Source of the DNA: JBBSMX01 sp038232935
Lineage (GTDB): Bacteria; Bacteroidota; Rhodothermia; Rhodothermales; JANQRZ01
NCBI GenBank assembly: GCA_038232935.1
Contig: JBBSMX010000022.1
Span: forward strand, 1 to 41,520
Direction: 5' to 3'
DNA length: 41,520 nt
Below, in pieces: positions 7,576 through 15,835 of this stretch (positions within the stretch are counted from its first letter, which is position 1; every line of letters begins with the position of its first letter). The translations under genes were made by a program, and so were the position numbers. The notes beneath the pieces are model-generated. The model was not told where the DNA came from. It did not search any database and saw nothing but the letters and a program-made list of their open reading frames with translations.

Positions 7576-8676
7576 ATGGTCTCCACGAAGGTTCGTTTCA
7601 ACAACAAGGAAGTCGCCGACTTCGTGCCGGAAGTGCGCCGACGGGTGGCCGAGTACTTCGAGACGACGGGGCGCTCGCAGAAGGCGGACGGGCGGATGGT
7701 GCTGAAGACCGTCATCTTGCTCGGCGGCTCTGCGATCTGCTACCTCTTAATTCTGAGCGGCTGGTTCACGCCCTGGCAGATGCTCGGGCTGGCCGCGCTC
7801 CTCGGTGTGGGGATGGCGGGGATCGGGTTCTCGGTGTCGCACGACGCCTTGCACGGGGCGTACTCGTCGAACGAGCGGGTCAACCGGCTGCTCGGATACA
7901 GCTTCGACGTGCTCGGGGCCAACGGGTACATGTGGAAGGTCACCCACAACGTCATCCACCACACGTACACCAACATTCCCGGCGTTGATGAGGACCTCAC
8001 CGTGTCGCCGCTGCTCCGGCTCTCGCCGGAGGCACCGCACGCGTGGTACCACCGCTTCCAGCACGTCTACAGCTTCCTGGCGTACAGCCTCTCCACGCTG
8101 AATTGGCTGTTCGTGAAGGACTACCAGCAGTTCATGAAGAAGGACATCGGGCCGTACACGAACAAGAAGCACCCGCTGGGGGAGTGGGTCACGCTCCTCG
8201 CCGGGAAGCTCACTGCGTTCGCCTTCATCTTCGTCGTGCCGTTCGTCGTGCTGGACGTCGCGTGGTGGCAGTTCCTCCTCGGCGTCCTCACGGTGCACCT
8301 CACGGCGGGCACGATCCTCGGCGTGATCTTCCAGCTTTCGCACGTCGTGGAAGGGCCGGAGTACCCGGCCCCGGACGTGCAGGGCACGATGGAGCACGCG
8401 TGGGTGATCCATGAGATGCACACGACGGCGAACTTCGCACGGGAGAACCTCCTGCTCTCGTGGTACATCGGCGGGCTGAACTACCAGATCGAGCACCACC
8501 TCTTCCCGCAGGTGTGCTCGGTCCATTACCCGGCGCTCAGTCCCATCGTCCGCGACGTGGCGCGGGAGCACGGCGTCCCGTACCACTACAACCCGACGCT
8601 GAGGACGGCGATCCGCTCGCACCAGCGGATGCTGAAGCAGCTAGGGCAGGCGGCGGCAGTGCCCGTGGCGAGCTAG
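7576..8676 (+). CDS. Front-end acyl-lipid fatty acid desaturase
   Basis: A membrane di-iron desaturase of 366 residues that introduces a double bond into membrane-lipid acyl chains. The three histidine boxes are clear: HDALHG (HxxxH), HNVIHH (HxxHH) and QIEHHLFP, where Gln replaces the first His. That last form is typical of front-end (delta-6/delta-5-like) desaturases. Four or so membrane segments surround them (for example residues 43-63, 69-87 and 210-250). No cytochrome b5 domain is fused, so electrons must come from a separate ferredoxin or similar donor. The exact regioselectivity cannot be read. It is a single-gene unit with a hairpin and T run right after its stop. A role in membrane fluidity is inferred. 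Confidence 0.92.
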   Translation: MVSTKVRFNNKEVADFVPEVRRRVAEYFETTGRSQKADGRMVLKTVILLGGSAICYLLILSGWFTPWQMLGLAALLGVGMAGIGFSVSHDALHGAYSSNERVNRLLGYSFDVLGANGYMWKVTHNVIHHTYTNIPGVDEDLTVSPLLRLSPEAPHAWYHRFQHVYSFLAYSLSTLNWLFVKDYQQFMKKDIGPYTNKKHPLGEWVTLLAGKLTAFAFIFVVPFVVLDVAWWQFLLGVLTVHLTAGTILGVIFQLSHVVEGPEYPAPDVQGTMEHAWVIHEMHTTANFARENLLLSWYIGGLNYQIEHHLFPQVCSVHYPALSPIVRDVAREHGVPYHYNPTLRTAIRSHQRMLKQLGQAAAVPVAS

Positions 8677-8679
8677 GGT

Positions 8680-8698
8680 GGGGAGTGGTCCCCTTTTT
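8680..8698 (+). terminator. Intrinsic terminator after the desaturase
   Basis: GGGGA-GTGG-TCCCC forms a five-pair stem with a four-base loop (8680-8693), followed at once by TTTTT (8694-8698). It begins 4 bases after the desaturase stop. The stem is short but all strong pairs, so termination is plausible. Confidence 0.55.
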
Positions 8699-8749
8699 CA
8701 TTCCGGCCTGCTGCAGGAGTTGAGGCGAAGCATCACGGATATTTGCGGA

Positions 8750-8768
8750 AGCTCCTGATGTAGGAGCT
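8750..8768. promoter_or_regulatory. Perfect inverted repeat upstream of the DUF488 gene
   Basis: AGCTCCT-N5-AGGAGCT, seven perfectly paired bases around GATGT, ends 44 bases before the DUF488 start codon. It has no T run, so it is more likely an operator or an element end than a terminator. No matching second copy was noticed on the other side of the two-gene island. Confidence 0.4.
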
Positions 8769-8812
8769 ATGGAAAGCAGATTTTGTTCGCGTGATCCGTA
8801 GGTTCGGAGCCG

Positions 8813-9346
8813 ATGTCTGCCTCTATTCCACCTCCCGTCTACTCTATTGGCTACCAACTCCGTGATCTGGAGGAGGTGCTTAGTGAGCTAATTGCCGCTG
8901 GAGTAGGTGCCTTAGTCGATGTCCGGGAAACGGCATGGAGCTACAAAAAAGGATTCTCTAAGAGCCAGCTAAAGCAGGGCCTTGAGGAGGCGGGTATCGA
9001 GTACGTACATGCCCAGTTCGTCGGGAACCCGAAAGCCATTAGGAAGGCTGCTGCTACGCATGAGGAATGCCTCATCGCGTATAGCGATTACCTCAGCCAA
9101 CACCCTGAACTCGTGGAAGAGTTCAATGTGCTCATCGCAGAGTTCGAGCGCAAGGGGAAAAGCGTATGCTTGATGTGCTACGAGCGACACCCCGATGATT
9201 GCCACCGTTCGATTGTTCTACGGTACTGGGAAGCCTTCGTTGGCGATAATGTTGACGCGCGCCATCTTGGAGTCGGCGGGGCTCCCCGGTTCATCGAAGG
9301 CCGGGTAGACCTAGCTGTCCCGCTCTGCGCGCCTTCCGCTGCTTGA
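8813..9346 (+). CDS. DUF488 family protein
   Basis: A 177-residue protein with the DUF488 pattern. It opens with VYSIGYQL (9-16), then DVRE (37-40) and WSYKKGFSK, then the hallmark CxxCYERHPDDCHR with C119, C122, C130, H131 and R132. The biochemical role of DUF488 is not established; the clustered Cys/His/Arg residues look catalytic or metal-binding. Base composition is clearly less GC-rich than the flanking genes, suggesting transfer. The 3' end overlaps the convergent next gene by 56 bases, which points to a co-inherited pair. The start at 8813 gives a natural N-terminus ahead of the first strand. Confidence 0.85.
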   Translation: MSASIPPPVYSIGYQLRDLEEVLSELIAAGVGALVDVRETAWSYKKGFSKSQLKQGLEEAGIEYVHAQFVGNPKAIRKAAATHEECLIAYSDYLSQHPELVEEFNVLIAEFERKGKSVCLMCYERHPDDCHRSIVLRYWEAFVGDNVDARHLGVGGAPRFIEGRVDLAVPLCAPSAA

Positions 9347-10151
9347 GCGAGCCGCGTTTGGGATACCACAAGCCGACGATCGTGAAGCTCATCGGGTGCG
9401 CCTTGATGTTGCCCATGAAGAGAGCGAGTTCGTACTCCTCCAAGTCGCACAGCGACTGCATCTTCTGGAGTGCCTTGTCCCAGCCTTCCCGCCTGCCGAG
9501 CTCACCGAGACCCCAATCTAGGACGGCGGCCGTGTGGCCCGGGCACTGTGTAGGATCTCCATCGCAGCGGCAGTGCCATTCGATCCGAACCCGGAACGGC
9601 TGAAACTCGAGGGCTTTCATCACCTCTGGTTCATTTCTGAAGAGATCGTTCTGTTTCAGTTGCTCCTCAATCACCCGTCGCCGTTGCTCGTGCTTCGCTC
9701 TTGCGTCTTCACCGAGCTCATCTAGCCATACACGATCAACGCGGCCGACCGGGACGAAGCCGAGTGAGGAGCGGTCTTCCCTCTCCCGTCGCTTCAGCTC
9801 CTCAAGGCACTCGTAGTGCCATGTCTGATTGGCAAAGATGATCTCCCGCCGCTTCGCCCAGCAGTCCGCTGTGTCGAGATGGTTGTGCCGTTCGATGTCA
9901 TGAGCCGCGAGCCGGTAGCTCTCGGGACGACTGTCGTTCGTGCTCGGCTCAAGCGTGGCTTCGACCCACTCAAAGAGGCGATACCTCCGGATGTCCGGGA
10001 GATATCGCAGCGGTACGGGATAGAGCCGGACAGGGGTGCCGTCCTCAAAGGATCCCCCTGTGCAAACGGTTTCCTTGTAGCGTGTGCTGAGTTCGGGGTA
10101 GGTTTTCCCCCAGATGAGGACGCGGCGCTTTTCCGGTTGGGATGGGATCAT
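9291..10151 (-). CDS. Unrecognised protein with Cys/His metal-binding cluster, paired with DUF488
   Basis: A 286-residue soluble protein of unknown function. The N-terminal part (RRVLIWGKTYPELS, ETVCTGG, PVRLYPVPLRYL) looks like a conserved strand-rich core. A charged helical stretch spans about residues 115-175. Near residues 193-206 lies HCRCDGDPTQCPGH, a compact CxC...CPGH set that probably binds zinc. It ends with AHPMSFTIVGLWYPKR and a basic tail. I believe similar proteins occur beside DUF488 genes, but I cannot name the family. Composition is lower in GC than the surroundings, like DUF488. ATG 10151 is used; a GTG one codon earlier is equally possible. TATTTAAT lies close upstream on this strand and may be part of its promoter. 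Confidence 0.75.
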   Translation of the reverse strand: MIPSQPEKRRVLIWGKTYPELSTRYKETVCTGGSFEDGTPVRLYPVPLRYLPDIRRYRLFEWVEATLEPSTNDSRPESYRLAAHDIERHNHLDTADCWAKRREIIFANQTWHYECLEELKRREREDRSSLGFVPVGRVDRVWLDELGEDARAKHEQRRRVIEEQLKQNDLFRNEPEVMKALEFQPFRVRIEWHCRCDGDPTQCPGHTAAVLDWGLGELGRREGWDKALQKMQSLCDLEEYELALFMGNIKAHPMSFTIVGLWYPKRGSLKQRKARRAGQLGLPGLR

Positions 10152-10274
10152 CACGGCTGCCTAATTAAATACACCCCGAGCCAAACGCAACACGCTGCTA
10201 TGGAAGGCGCGGCGAGAGAGGGCCTAATTCAAGAAACACAGCGTGGATGATATAAACAATACGGACTCACATTC

Positions 10275-12608
10275 TCATTCGGTGCCGGGCAGCACGGCGT
10301 GGTATCTGGGCGGCACGTGGAGTGCGGGCGGCTGATCGGGCCGTAGCGAGAGCCGAAGCGTCTCCGGTCCGAGCGGTACGTCGAGGTGGCCCGTGTATTC
10401 GGCGGTCGGACGGGTGAGAAGGACCGCGTCGTGCAGCGGGTCGATCCGGTCGAGGCCGAAGACCTGGCGACACAGCGTGACGACGACGTGGGAAGCGAAG
10501 CCGTGACAGCAACTGGCCTCGGGACCGGCGTGCTCCCACAGCGTACCCGTGGCGTCGGCCATCGGGAGGAAGTAGTCCACGGCTTCGGCGAGGGCCTGCG
10601 CCCCGAAGCCGTAGCGTTCGAGGAGAGCGAGGCGAAGGAAATAGCCGTTGAGCATCGCGGCCGGGTAGACCTCCGGGTACGTCTGCTCGGCGTCGCGGCG
10701 TGGGCCGAAGTCGCGGCAGAGGGTCTCCCACAGCGCGCCGTGCGTCTCGGGCGAGGCCACGCCGAAATAGAACGCGTAATACTGACAGATCTCGGTGCGG
10801 TGGGCGGTGAGGCGGAGGTAGCCCTCCTCGCGCACAGCCTGATCTACGAAGAACGCTCCGTCGAATGCCTGCGCGGCGATAGCTTCGCGGAGGCGGCAGG
10901 CTCGGTCCTGCCATGCCGCTACGCTGTAGAGCCGGCCAGCCGCGTCGAGCGCCGCGGCCCGGAGCATGTTCGTCGGGTAATTGATGCCTTCCACAAACTC
11001 GTTCGCCTTCGACCACTCGACGAAGATCCAGCCGTCGAGGTCTTCGAGCAGGCCGTCTGCGTTGACGAACGGCTCGAACCACGCGAAGAGGTCGCGGACC
11101 TTCGGGGCGAAGGCACCGACGAGCGCGCGGTCACCGCTGCGTTGCAGGTATTCTTCGAGCTGGAGCACGAGCCACAGCGGCCAGTTGGGGATGAACTGCG
11201 CGTCGCGCTCGCCGAGGAAGTCGCCGTTGGGATGATCGGCCGGGTAGTTCATCGGGAGCATCCCCTTGGGCAGGCTGGCGAGCTGGGGAGCGAGGGCGTA
11301 GTTCTCCAGAAACGCCTGCTCGACGGCCATGCTGCCGGTGAGCAGGAACGCGGCGCGGGCCGTGAAGAAGCTGTCGCACGGCCAGCCGGCCCGCTCGCGC
11401 GAGGGGCAGTCCATGAGAAGGTCGAGGGCGTTCTGGCGGAGCGTTTCCCGGCCCGCTTCGAAGAGCCGGTCGAGGCGCGGATCGCTGCACGTGAACACGG
11501 CACGGTCGGCCTCGGGATTGTCATAGAGCCGATGACCTACCCGCTCCACCGTACACGCGCCGTCGAGCACGGCCAGCTTGAGGTAGCGGAAGGTGTACGG
11601 CTCGAACGTCTCGGATTCGTAAGTGCCCGGCTCGATCTGGCAGTCGAGGATATTCAAACAGCGCAGCCGCCGTGGGTCTACATCGCCGTCGGTGAGGATC
11701 TCGTCGAAGAGGACGTAGAGCCGCGTTGGCGTGGGGCAGCGGAGGCGGAGGCCGATGAAGCCGGTGCGGTTGACCCCGAAGTCGAGCAGGTGGAATGTCT
11801 GTGCCGGGAGGTCGAGGGGGAGCGTGAACGGGTCGTCCATCGACTCACGCTCGACGGTGTGAATAGCCTGCCAGTCGAGCGAGGGCGCGACTTCGAACTC
11901 GTCCTCGCGGTAGCCTTTGAGGTCAGGGCCGAGACCGGTCAGTGTCCAGTCGCGCCACGGCTCGGCGGGCATCGCGCCGCGCTCGATCCGCCCGGTGGCG
12001 ACGATGCGTTCGGGCTCGACGCGTCGGAAGTCGGGATAGGGGACGCGGCGCGGGAGAAGCGGCGGCACGTCGCCGATCTCGCACGGCACGGCTTCGAACG
12101 GCGCGGCCGGATCGGTGCGCCAGCGGTGTACGTCCGGGCGCAGTCGGAACGCCTCCGAGAAGGTCCGCGCGACGCTGTACCGCTCGACGCGCTGCACGTG
12201 ATCGTCGAGCAGTCCGGCCTCGAAGCGCACGCCGTCGCCGCCGGTCGAGGCGATCACCTCGCCGTCGGCTCGCACTTCGGCGAGTACGAAGGCGGGCTGG
12301 TCGAGGACGTAATAGCTGTTGACATTGTACCCGACGGCCTCGATTGCGAGAGGGTTTGCGCCGGGCTGGAGCCTCTCGTCCAGCGTCCATTCATCGACGC
12401 GGAACCGACCGTGCGGCCCGCGCGCCGGACCGTGCCCGACGAACGCTCCGTTCAGAAATACCCGGTAGACCGAAGAGGCTGCGACGTACAGCACGACCGG
12501 ACGCGCCTCGGTAGGCGGCAGCAGAGCGCGGAAGCCGACGAACCGGTTCATCGCGGTCGCACGGCCCGCCGGCCAGATGGGGCGAGCGGTGCGGAACGGA
12601 GCGGTCAT
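10275..12608 (-). CDS. GH78-type alpha-L-rhamnosidase
   Basis: A 777-residue glycosidase predicted to release L-rhamnose from glycosides or glycans. The N-terminal half has the beta-sandwich segments of bacterial rhamnosidases (YVAASSVYRVFLNGAFVGHG, the 'lectin-like' sugar-mimic strand). The catalytic (alpha/alpha)6 barrel begins near residue 375 with FTCSDPRLDRLFEAG. The diagnostic motif MDCPSRERAGWPCDSF follows (399-414), in which E405 and the nearby Asp residues are the likely acid residues. No signal peptide is visible, so it probably acts on imported oligosaccharides in the cytoplasm. It is the last gene of a seven-gene leftward operon and overlaps the previous gene by 4 bases (ATGA). 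Rhamnose specificity is a family inference; it fits the catabolic genes upstream. Confidence 0.88.
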   Translation of the reverse strand: MTAPFRTARPIWPAGRATAMNRFVGFRALLPPTEARPVVLYVAASSVYRVFLNGAFVGHGPARGPHGRFRVDEWTLDERLQPGANPLAIEAVGYNVNSYYVLDQPAFVLAEVRADGEVIASTGGDGVRFEAGLLDDHVQRVERYSVARTFSEAFRLRPDVHRWRTDPAAPFEAVPCEIGDVPPLLPRRVPYPDFRRVEPERIVATGRIERGAMPAEPWRDWTLTGLGPDLKGYREDEFEVAPSLDWQAIHTVERESMDDPFTLPLDLPAQTFHLLDFGVNRTGFIGLRLRCPTPTRLYVLFDEILTDGDVDPRRLRCLNILDCQIEPGTYESETFEPYTFRYLKLAVLDGACTVERVGHRLYDNPEADRAVFTCSDPRLDRLFEAGRETLRQNALDLLMDCPSRERAGWPCDSFFTARAAFLLTGSMAVEQAFLENYALAPQLASLPKGMLPMNYPADHPNGDFLGERDAQFIPNWPLWLVLQLEEYLQRSGDRALVGAFAPKVRDLFAWFEPFVNADGLLEDLDGWIFVEWSKANEFVEGINYPTNMLRAAALDAAGRLYSVAAWQDRACRLREAIAAQAFDGAFFVDQAVREEGYLRLTAHRTEICQYYAFYFGVASPETHGALWETLCRDFGPRRDAEQTYPEVYPAAMLNGYFLRLALLERYGFGAQALAEAVDYFLPMADATGTLWEHAGPEASCCHGFASHVVVTLCRQVFGLDRIDPLHDAVLLTRPTAEYTGHLDVPLGPETLRLSLRPDQPPALHVPPRYHAVLPGTE

Positions 12609-13744
12609 CGGTCGAGAAACGAGAGGCGGAGCGGAGTGGTGATGGCTGCTCCGCTCCGCGCCGTGAGCGTGACGGCGTCCTCGTCCGGCTGCGGAGCGAT
12701 GGACGCGACGTAATCGAAGCCCGCCGGGACGGCGGCGACGGCGGTGATGCAGGCGACCTCGAACGGTCTCCCGTCGAGCGCGATGGTCGTCGGGATGCCG
12801 TGCTCGGAGAGCGGGTTCGGGGCGGCCGACTCGGCGAGGCCGAAGTGGAAGTATGACGTGACCTCTTCGAGCCCGAGCACGTTCACGTGCCGCCCGTTCC
12901 ACGGCGGGTAGTGTCGCCCGCCGTTCGAGATCCACAGAATCGTCTGGCGAAGGACGCGCGGGTCTTTGAGCGTGAACCAGACGAAGCCCTCGTCGGGAAA
13001 CGTCACCGCCGTCCACGCGAGCGCGGCGTCGGGGTCCGAGGCCAGCAGCACGAGGTCTTCGTAGCCGCGCCACGCCGGGTACCGGCTGAGATTCGCCTTC
13101 CCACCCGTCGTAGTGGGAACGCTGTCGAGTGACTCGAACCTGGCGCCGGGTTCGAGGAGGGAGTAGCCGCGCTGCGCCGGATCCTCGACGGGGACGGGTG
13201 AGGTGTGCCCCCACACGAATGGGCTCGTGGCGACGAGGCCGCTGCCCTCGGTGTCGGGAAACCTCAGCATCGCGTGGTGGCCGAAGCTCATCGGGCCGCT
13301 CATCCCCGCAATCGTGTGGCGCTGGTAGAGTGCTGAGTGGCCGTCGCGTAGCGTGATCTCTTTGTCCACGCGACCAGCGCGAATGGTCGTGTCGAGGTGG
13401 AGGCGGAGTGTCGTGGCGTCCCCGTCGCGGTCGAGGTCCTCGAATGTCCAGGCCGCGTTCGCGGTCTCGCCGTGGGGCGGATGCTGCTCGCCATCGAACG
13501 GCTCGGCATTGCCGCCGAAGGGGAGGCAGAAGAAATCGCCGCGGAGCACCTTCAGCATGGGCGGAAGCCCGTCCGTGGCTTCCTCCGCCCACGGGGCGAC
13601 GTGGTACGGCTGCACCGTCCGCTCGCCGAGCCAGAACGCCACCGGGCCGAGGTGACCGCCCGTCTCGGTGACGAACGCCTCGACGGTGTCGTGGGCGAGC
13701 CGCCACGAGGGCTGGCCGAAAACGATGTGGTCGGGCGCGCTCAT
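12605..13744 (-). CDS. Galactose-mutarotase-like beta-sandwich protein, unassigned
   Basis: A 379-residue cytoplasmic protein that I read as a member of the aldose-epimerase/galactose-mutarotase fold. Supporting segments are TGGHLGPVAFWLG near the start, VLRGDFFCLPFGGN (about 69-82), FGHHAMLRFP and a C-terminal run of beta strands. I do not see the full canonical His-His-Asp-Glu set of GalM, so it may be a sugar-binding relative and not a standard mutarotase. It is coupled by ATGA overlaps on both sides (with the SMP-30 gene before it and GH78 after it). This suggests it acts on the sugar freed by the rhamnosidase, for example by interconverting anomers before oxidation. That role is inferred. 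Confidence 0.6.
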   Translation of the reverse strand: MSAPDHIVFGQPSWRLAHDTVEAFVTETGGHLGPVAFWLGERTVQPYHVAPWAEEATDGLPPMLKVLRGDFFCLPFGGNAEPFDGEQHPPHGETANAAWTFEDLDRDGDATTLRLHLDTTIRAGRVDKEITLRDGHSALYQRHTIAGMSGPMSFGHHAMLRFPDTEGSGLVATSPFVWGHTSPVPVEDPAQRGYSLLEPGARFESLDSVPTTTGGKANLSRYPAWRGYEDLVLLASDPDAALAWTAVTFPDEGFVWFTLKDPRVLRQTILWISNGGRHYPPWNGRHVNVLGLEEVTSYFHFGLAESAAPNPLSEHGIPTTIALDGRPFEVACITAVAAVPAGFDYVASIAPQPDEDAVTLTARSGAAITTPLRLSFLDR

Positions 13745-14595
13745 CGGTGGCAGACGAGCGGGGCACCGCGCACCCCGGCGTCGATGCGGGTGAGGTGCCA
13801 GCGGCCGAGGTTCGCCGTGAGGAGCTGGTCGAAGTCGGGGCCGGCGAAGGCGATGTTGGTGGGGTTGCCGAGCGTGTGGGCCTCCCAATCGTCGATGAAC
13901 ACCTCGGGCTTCTCGCCGGGGACGACGCGGTAGATTCGCGACGGCGTGTAGCACGAGACGTAGAGCGCGCCGTCGGCGTCCACCGCGATGCCGTCCGGCA
14001 CCGTCTCCGGCAGCGTCACCACCGTTTCGCGCGCGCCCGCCGAGCCATCGGCGTTGATCGCCACGCGCTCGACGCCCGGCAGCCACGAGCAGACGACGTA
14101 GAGCGCGTCGCGCTCGGGCGTGAGACACATCCCGTTGGCGAAATTGAACGGGCCGGGATGCCAGACTCGAACGTCGCCTCCGTCGAACGCGAGGATGCGA
14201 CCGTTGACCTCGCGGAAGGCCCCGCTGTCGGAGACGTACAGCATGTCGTCGGGACCGAAGACGGGATAGTTGGGGATCGACAGCGGCTCATCGTCCTCGG
14301 GCTGGCCAAACACGCTCAGCTTCCCCGAGTCGAGGTCGAGCCGCCACACGCACTGCTGCTTGAGGTCGCACGCGGCGAGCCACGAGGCGTCCGGGCTGAA
14401 GGCGATCCCGAGCACGAAGCCGCCCGTGTTCGCCACCTCTTCGGCTGACGAGCCGTCGGGAGGGAGGCGATAGATCTGCCCGGCCTCGCCGCCGGCCCAC
14501 ACCGAGCCGTCGGGGTGGACGGCGACGCACTCGGGGTGGTCGAGCCCGTCGTAGAAGATCGAAGCGCGGTCGAGGGAGAGGAGGGGGGCGGACAT
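13741..14595 (-). CDS. SMP-30/gluconolactonase-family sugar lactonase
   Basis: A 284-residue six-bladed beta-propeller of the SMP-30/LRE family, expected to hydrolyse a sugar lactone to the acid using a divalent metal. Repeated blade motifs are visible: HPECVAVHPDGSVWAGG (E22 as the likely first metal ligand), VLGIAFSPDASWLAACD, FANGMCLTPERDALYVV and VPDGIAVDADGALYVSC, where N and D of the ANG and PDG motifs are the usual ligands. No signal peptide. In this operon it would open the lactone made by the sugar 1-dehydrogenase. It follows the dehydratase gene by 10 bases and overlaps the next by 4. The substrate L-rhamnono-lactone is inferred from the pathway. Confidence 0.85.
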   Translation of the reverse strand: MSAPLLSLDRASIFYDGLDHPECVAVHPDGSVWAGGEAGQIYRLPPDGSSAEEVANTGGFVLGIAFSPDASWLAACDLKQQCVWRLDLDSGKLSVFGQPEDDEPLSIPNYPVFGPDDMLYVSDSGAFREVNGRILAFDGGDVRVWHPGPFNFANGMCLTPERDALYVVCSWLPGVERVAINADGSAGARETVVTLPETVPDGIAVDADGALYVSCYTPSRIYRVVPGEKPEVFIDDWEAHTLGNPTNIAFAGPDFDQLLTANLGRWHLTRIDAGVRGAPLVCHR

Positions 14596-14605
14596 GCGGA
14601 GCGGG

Positions 14606-15826
14606 TCAGGAGGTGGGGGTCGCCCACTGGCTGTTCGGCCAGCGGCTGTACCACTCGGGGCGTTGCGGGTCGCGGTCGTAGGGATAGGAACCGAGCTTTT
14701 GGTACAGCTCGGCGTACTCGGCGAGCTTGTCGCGGTCGAGCGTGACGCCAAGGCCGGGGCCGGTCGGGACAGCGATGCAGCCTTTTTCGTAGGCCATCTT
14801 CCCGCCCGCGATCACGTCGTCGGTGAGGTGGTGGTAGTGGGCGTCGGCGGCGAAGGAGAGGTTGGGGAGCGCCGCGCCGAGGTGGAGCATCGTGGCGAGC
14901 TGGATGCCGAGCTCGCCCGAGCTGTGGACGGCTACACCGAGCTGGAACGTGTTGCAGACCACGCCTGCTTTCCACGCCTGCCGCAGCCCGCCCCAGAACG
15001 TCGTGTCGAGCAGAATCACGTCGACCGCGTTCGTGCGGATCGAGGCGGCGAGCTGCTCGAAGTTGGTCACGACGGTGTTCGTCGCCGTCGGAATGCGGAC
15101 GGCCTCGCGCACGCGGCGCATCCCCTCCAGCCCCCAGCACGGATCCTCGAAGTAGTCGTTGTTGAGATCTTCGATGGCACGGCCGACTCGGATGCCTTCC
15201 TCGACCGACCACGCCGCGTTCGGGTCGATACGGAGGCGGTGGCCGGGGAAGGCGTCGGCGAGCGCACGGAACACCTCGACCTCGTAGTCCGGCGCGAAGA
15301 CGCCCGCCTTCAGCTTGTGCGTCGTGAAGCCGTAGCGGTCGGCGAGGTCGCGGGCGTGGCGCACCATCGCCTCGGCCGTCTCCTCGCCGCCCTGCCCGTT
15401 GGCCTCGCCGGGGTAGCGGAAGAAGAGGTAGGACGCGAACGGCACCCGCTCGCGGAGCGCGCCGCCGAGGAGGTCGCACGCCCGGATGCCGAGCTGTTGG
15501 CCGACGAGGTCGATGCAGGCGAACTCGAGGGCGGCGTGGAGCTGCGCGCGGTTGTTGTAGAGCGACGCCGTCGGGTTGCAGATCTTCCAGTACATCGCCT
15601 CGAGCTGCATCGGGTCGTGCCCGAGGAGGTACGGCTTCAGCCCGCGAAAGGCCGCCTCCGCCGATTCGCCGCCACCGCCCATCTCGCCGAGCCCAATCAG
15701 CCCCTCTTCCGTTTCGACCTCGATGATGGTGCGGACGAAGCGGCCCCAGTGTGCCCCGTTCGCGTGCCGGAGCGGCGCTTCGAGAGGGACGGTGACGGTC
15801 GTGGCCCGGATGTCGGTGATCTTCAT
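14606..15826 (-). CDS. Glucarate-dehydratase-type enolase-superfamily sugar acid dehydratase
   Basis: A 406-residue enolase-superfamily enzyme that removes water from a sugar acid to give a 2-keto-3-deoxy acid. The active-site order is that of the glucarate dehydratase subgroup: KLK (K171/K173), metal ligands D201 (IDPNAAW), E227 (FEDP) and N250 (PTATN, Asn in place of acid), then the D274 (LLDTTFWGG)/H301 (AVHSS) dyad. The C-terminal VPTGPGLGVTLDRDKL also matches that subgroup. L-rhamnonate and L-fuconate dehydratases belong to other subgroups, so the substrate is open. Operon context favours a deoxysugar acid such as L-rhamnonate, while true D-glucarate activity would not need the neighbouring lactonase and FAH hydrolase. 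Start at 15826 gives the standard MKITDI opening. Confidence 0.88.
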   Translation of the reverse strand: MKITDIRATTVTVPLEAPLRHANGAHWGRFVRTIIEVETEEGLIGLGEMGGGGESAEAAFRGLKPYLLGHDPMQLEAMYWKICNPTASLYNNRAQLHAALEFACIDLVGQQLGIRACDLLGGALRERVPFASYLFFRYPGEANGQGGEETAEAMVRHARDLADRYGFTTHKLKAGVFAPDYEVEVFRALADAFPGHRLRIDPNAAWSVEEGIRVGRAIEDLNNDYFEDPCWGLEGMRRVREAVRIPTATNTVVTNFEQLAASIRTNAVDVILLDTTFWGGLRQAWKAGVVCNTFQLGVAVHSSGELGIQLATMLHLGAALPNLSFAADAHYHHLTDDVIAGGKMAYEKGCIAVPTGPGLGVTLDRDKLAEYAELYQKLGSYPYDRDPQRPEWYSRWPNSQWATPTS

Positions 15827-15835
15827 GGTGCTCCC

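Noticed and set aside
10386..12713. 775-codon plus-strand open frame opposite the rhamnosidase
   Set aside because: It lies antisense to a clear GH78 gene. Its product is a low-complexity Glu/Arg/Val-rich shadow with no motif, as expected in high-GC DNA.
10275..13766. Single 1163-codon minus-strand protein covering GH78 and the region upstream
   Set aside because: The first 386 codons are an out-of-frame reading of the mutarotase-like gene. The true GH78 start is the ATGA overlap at 12608.
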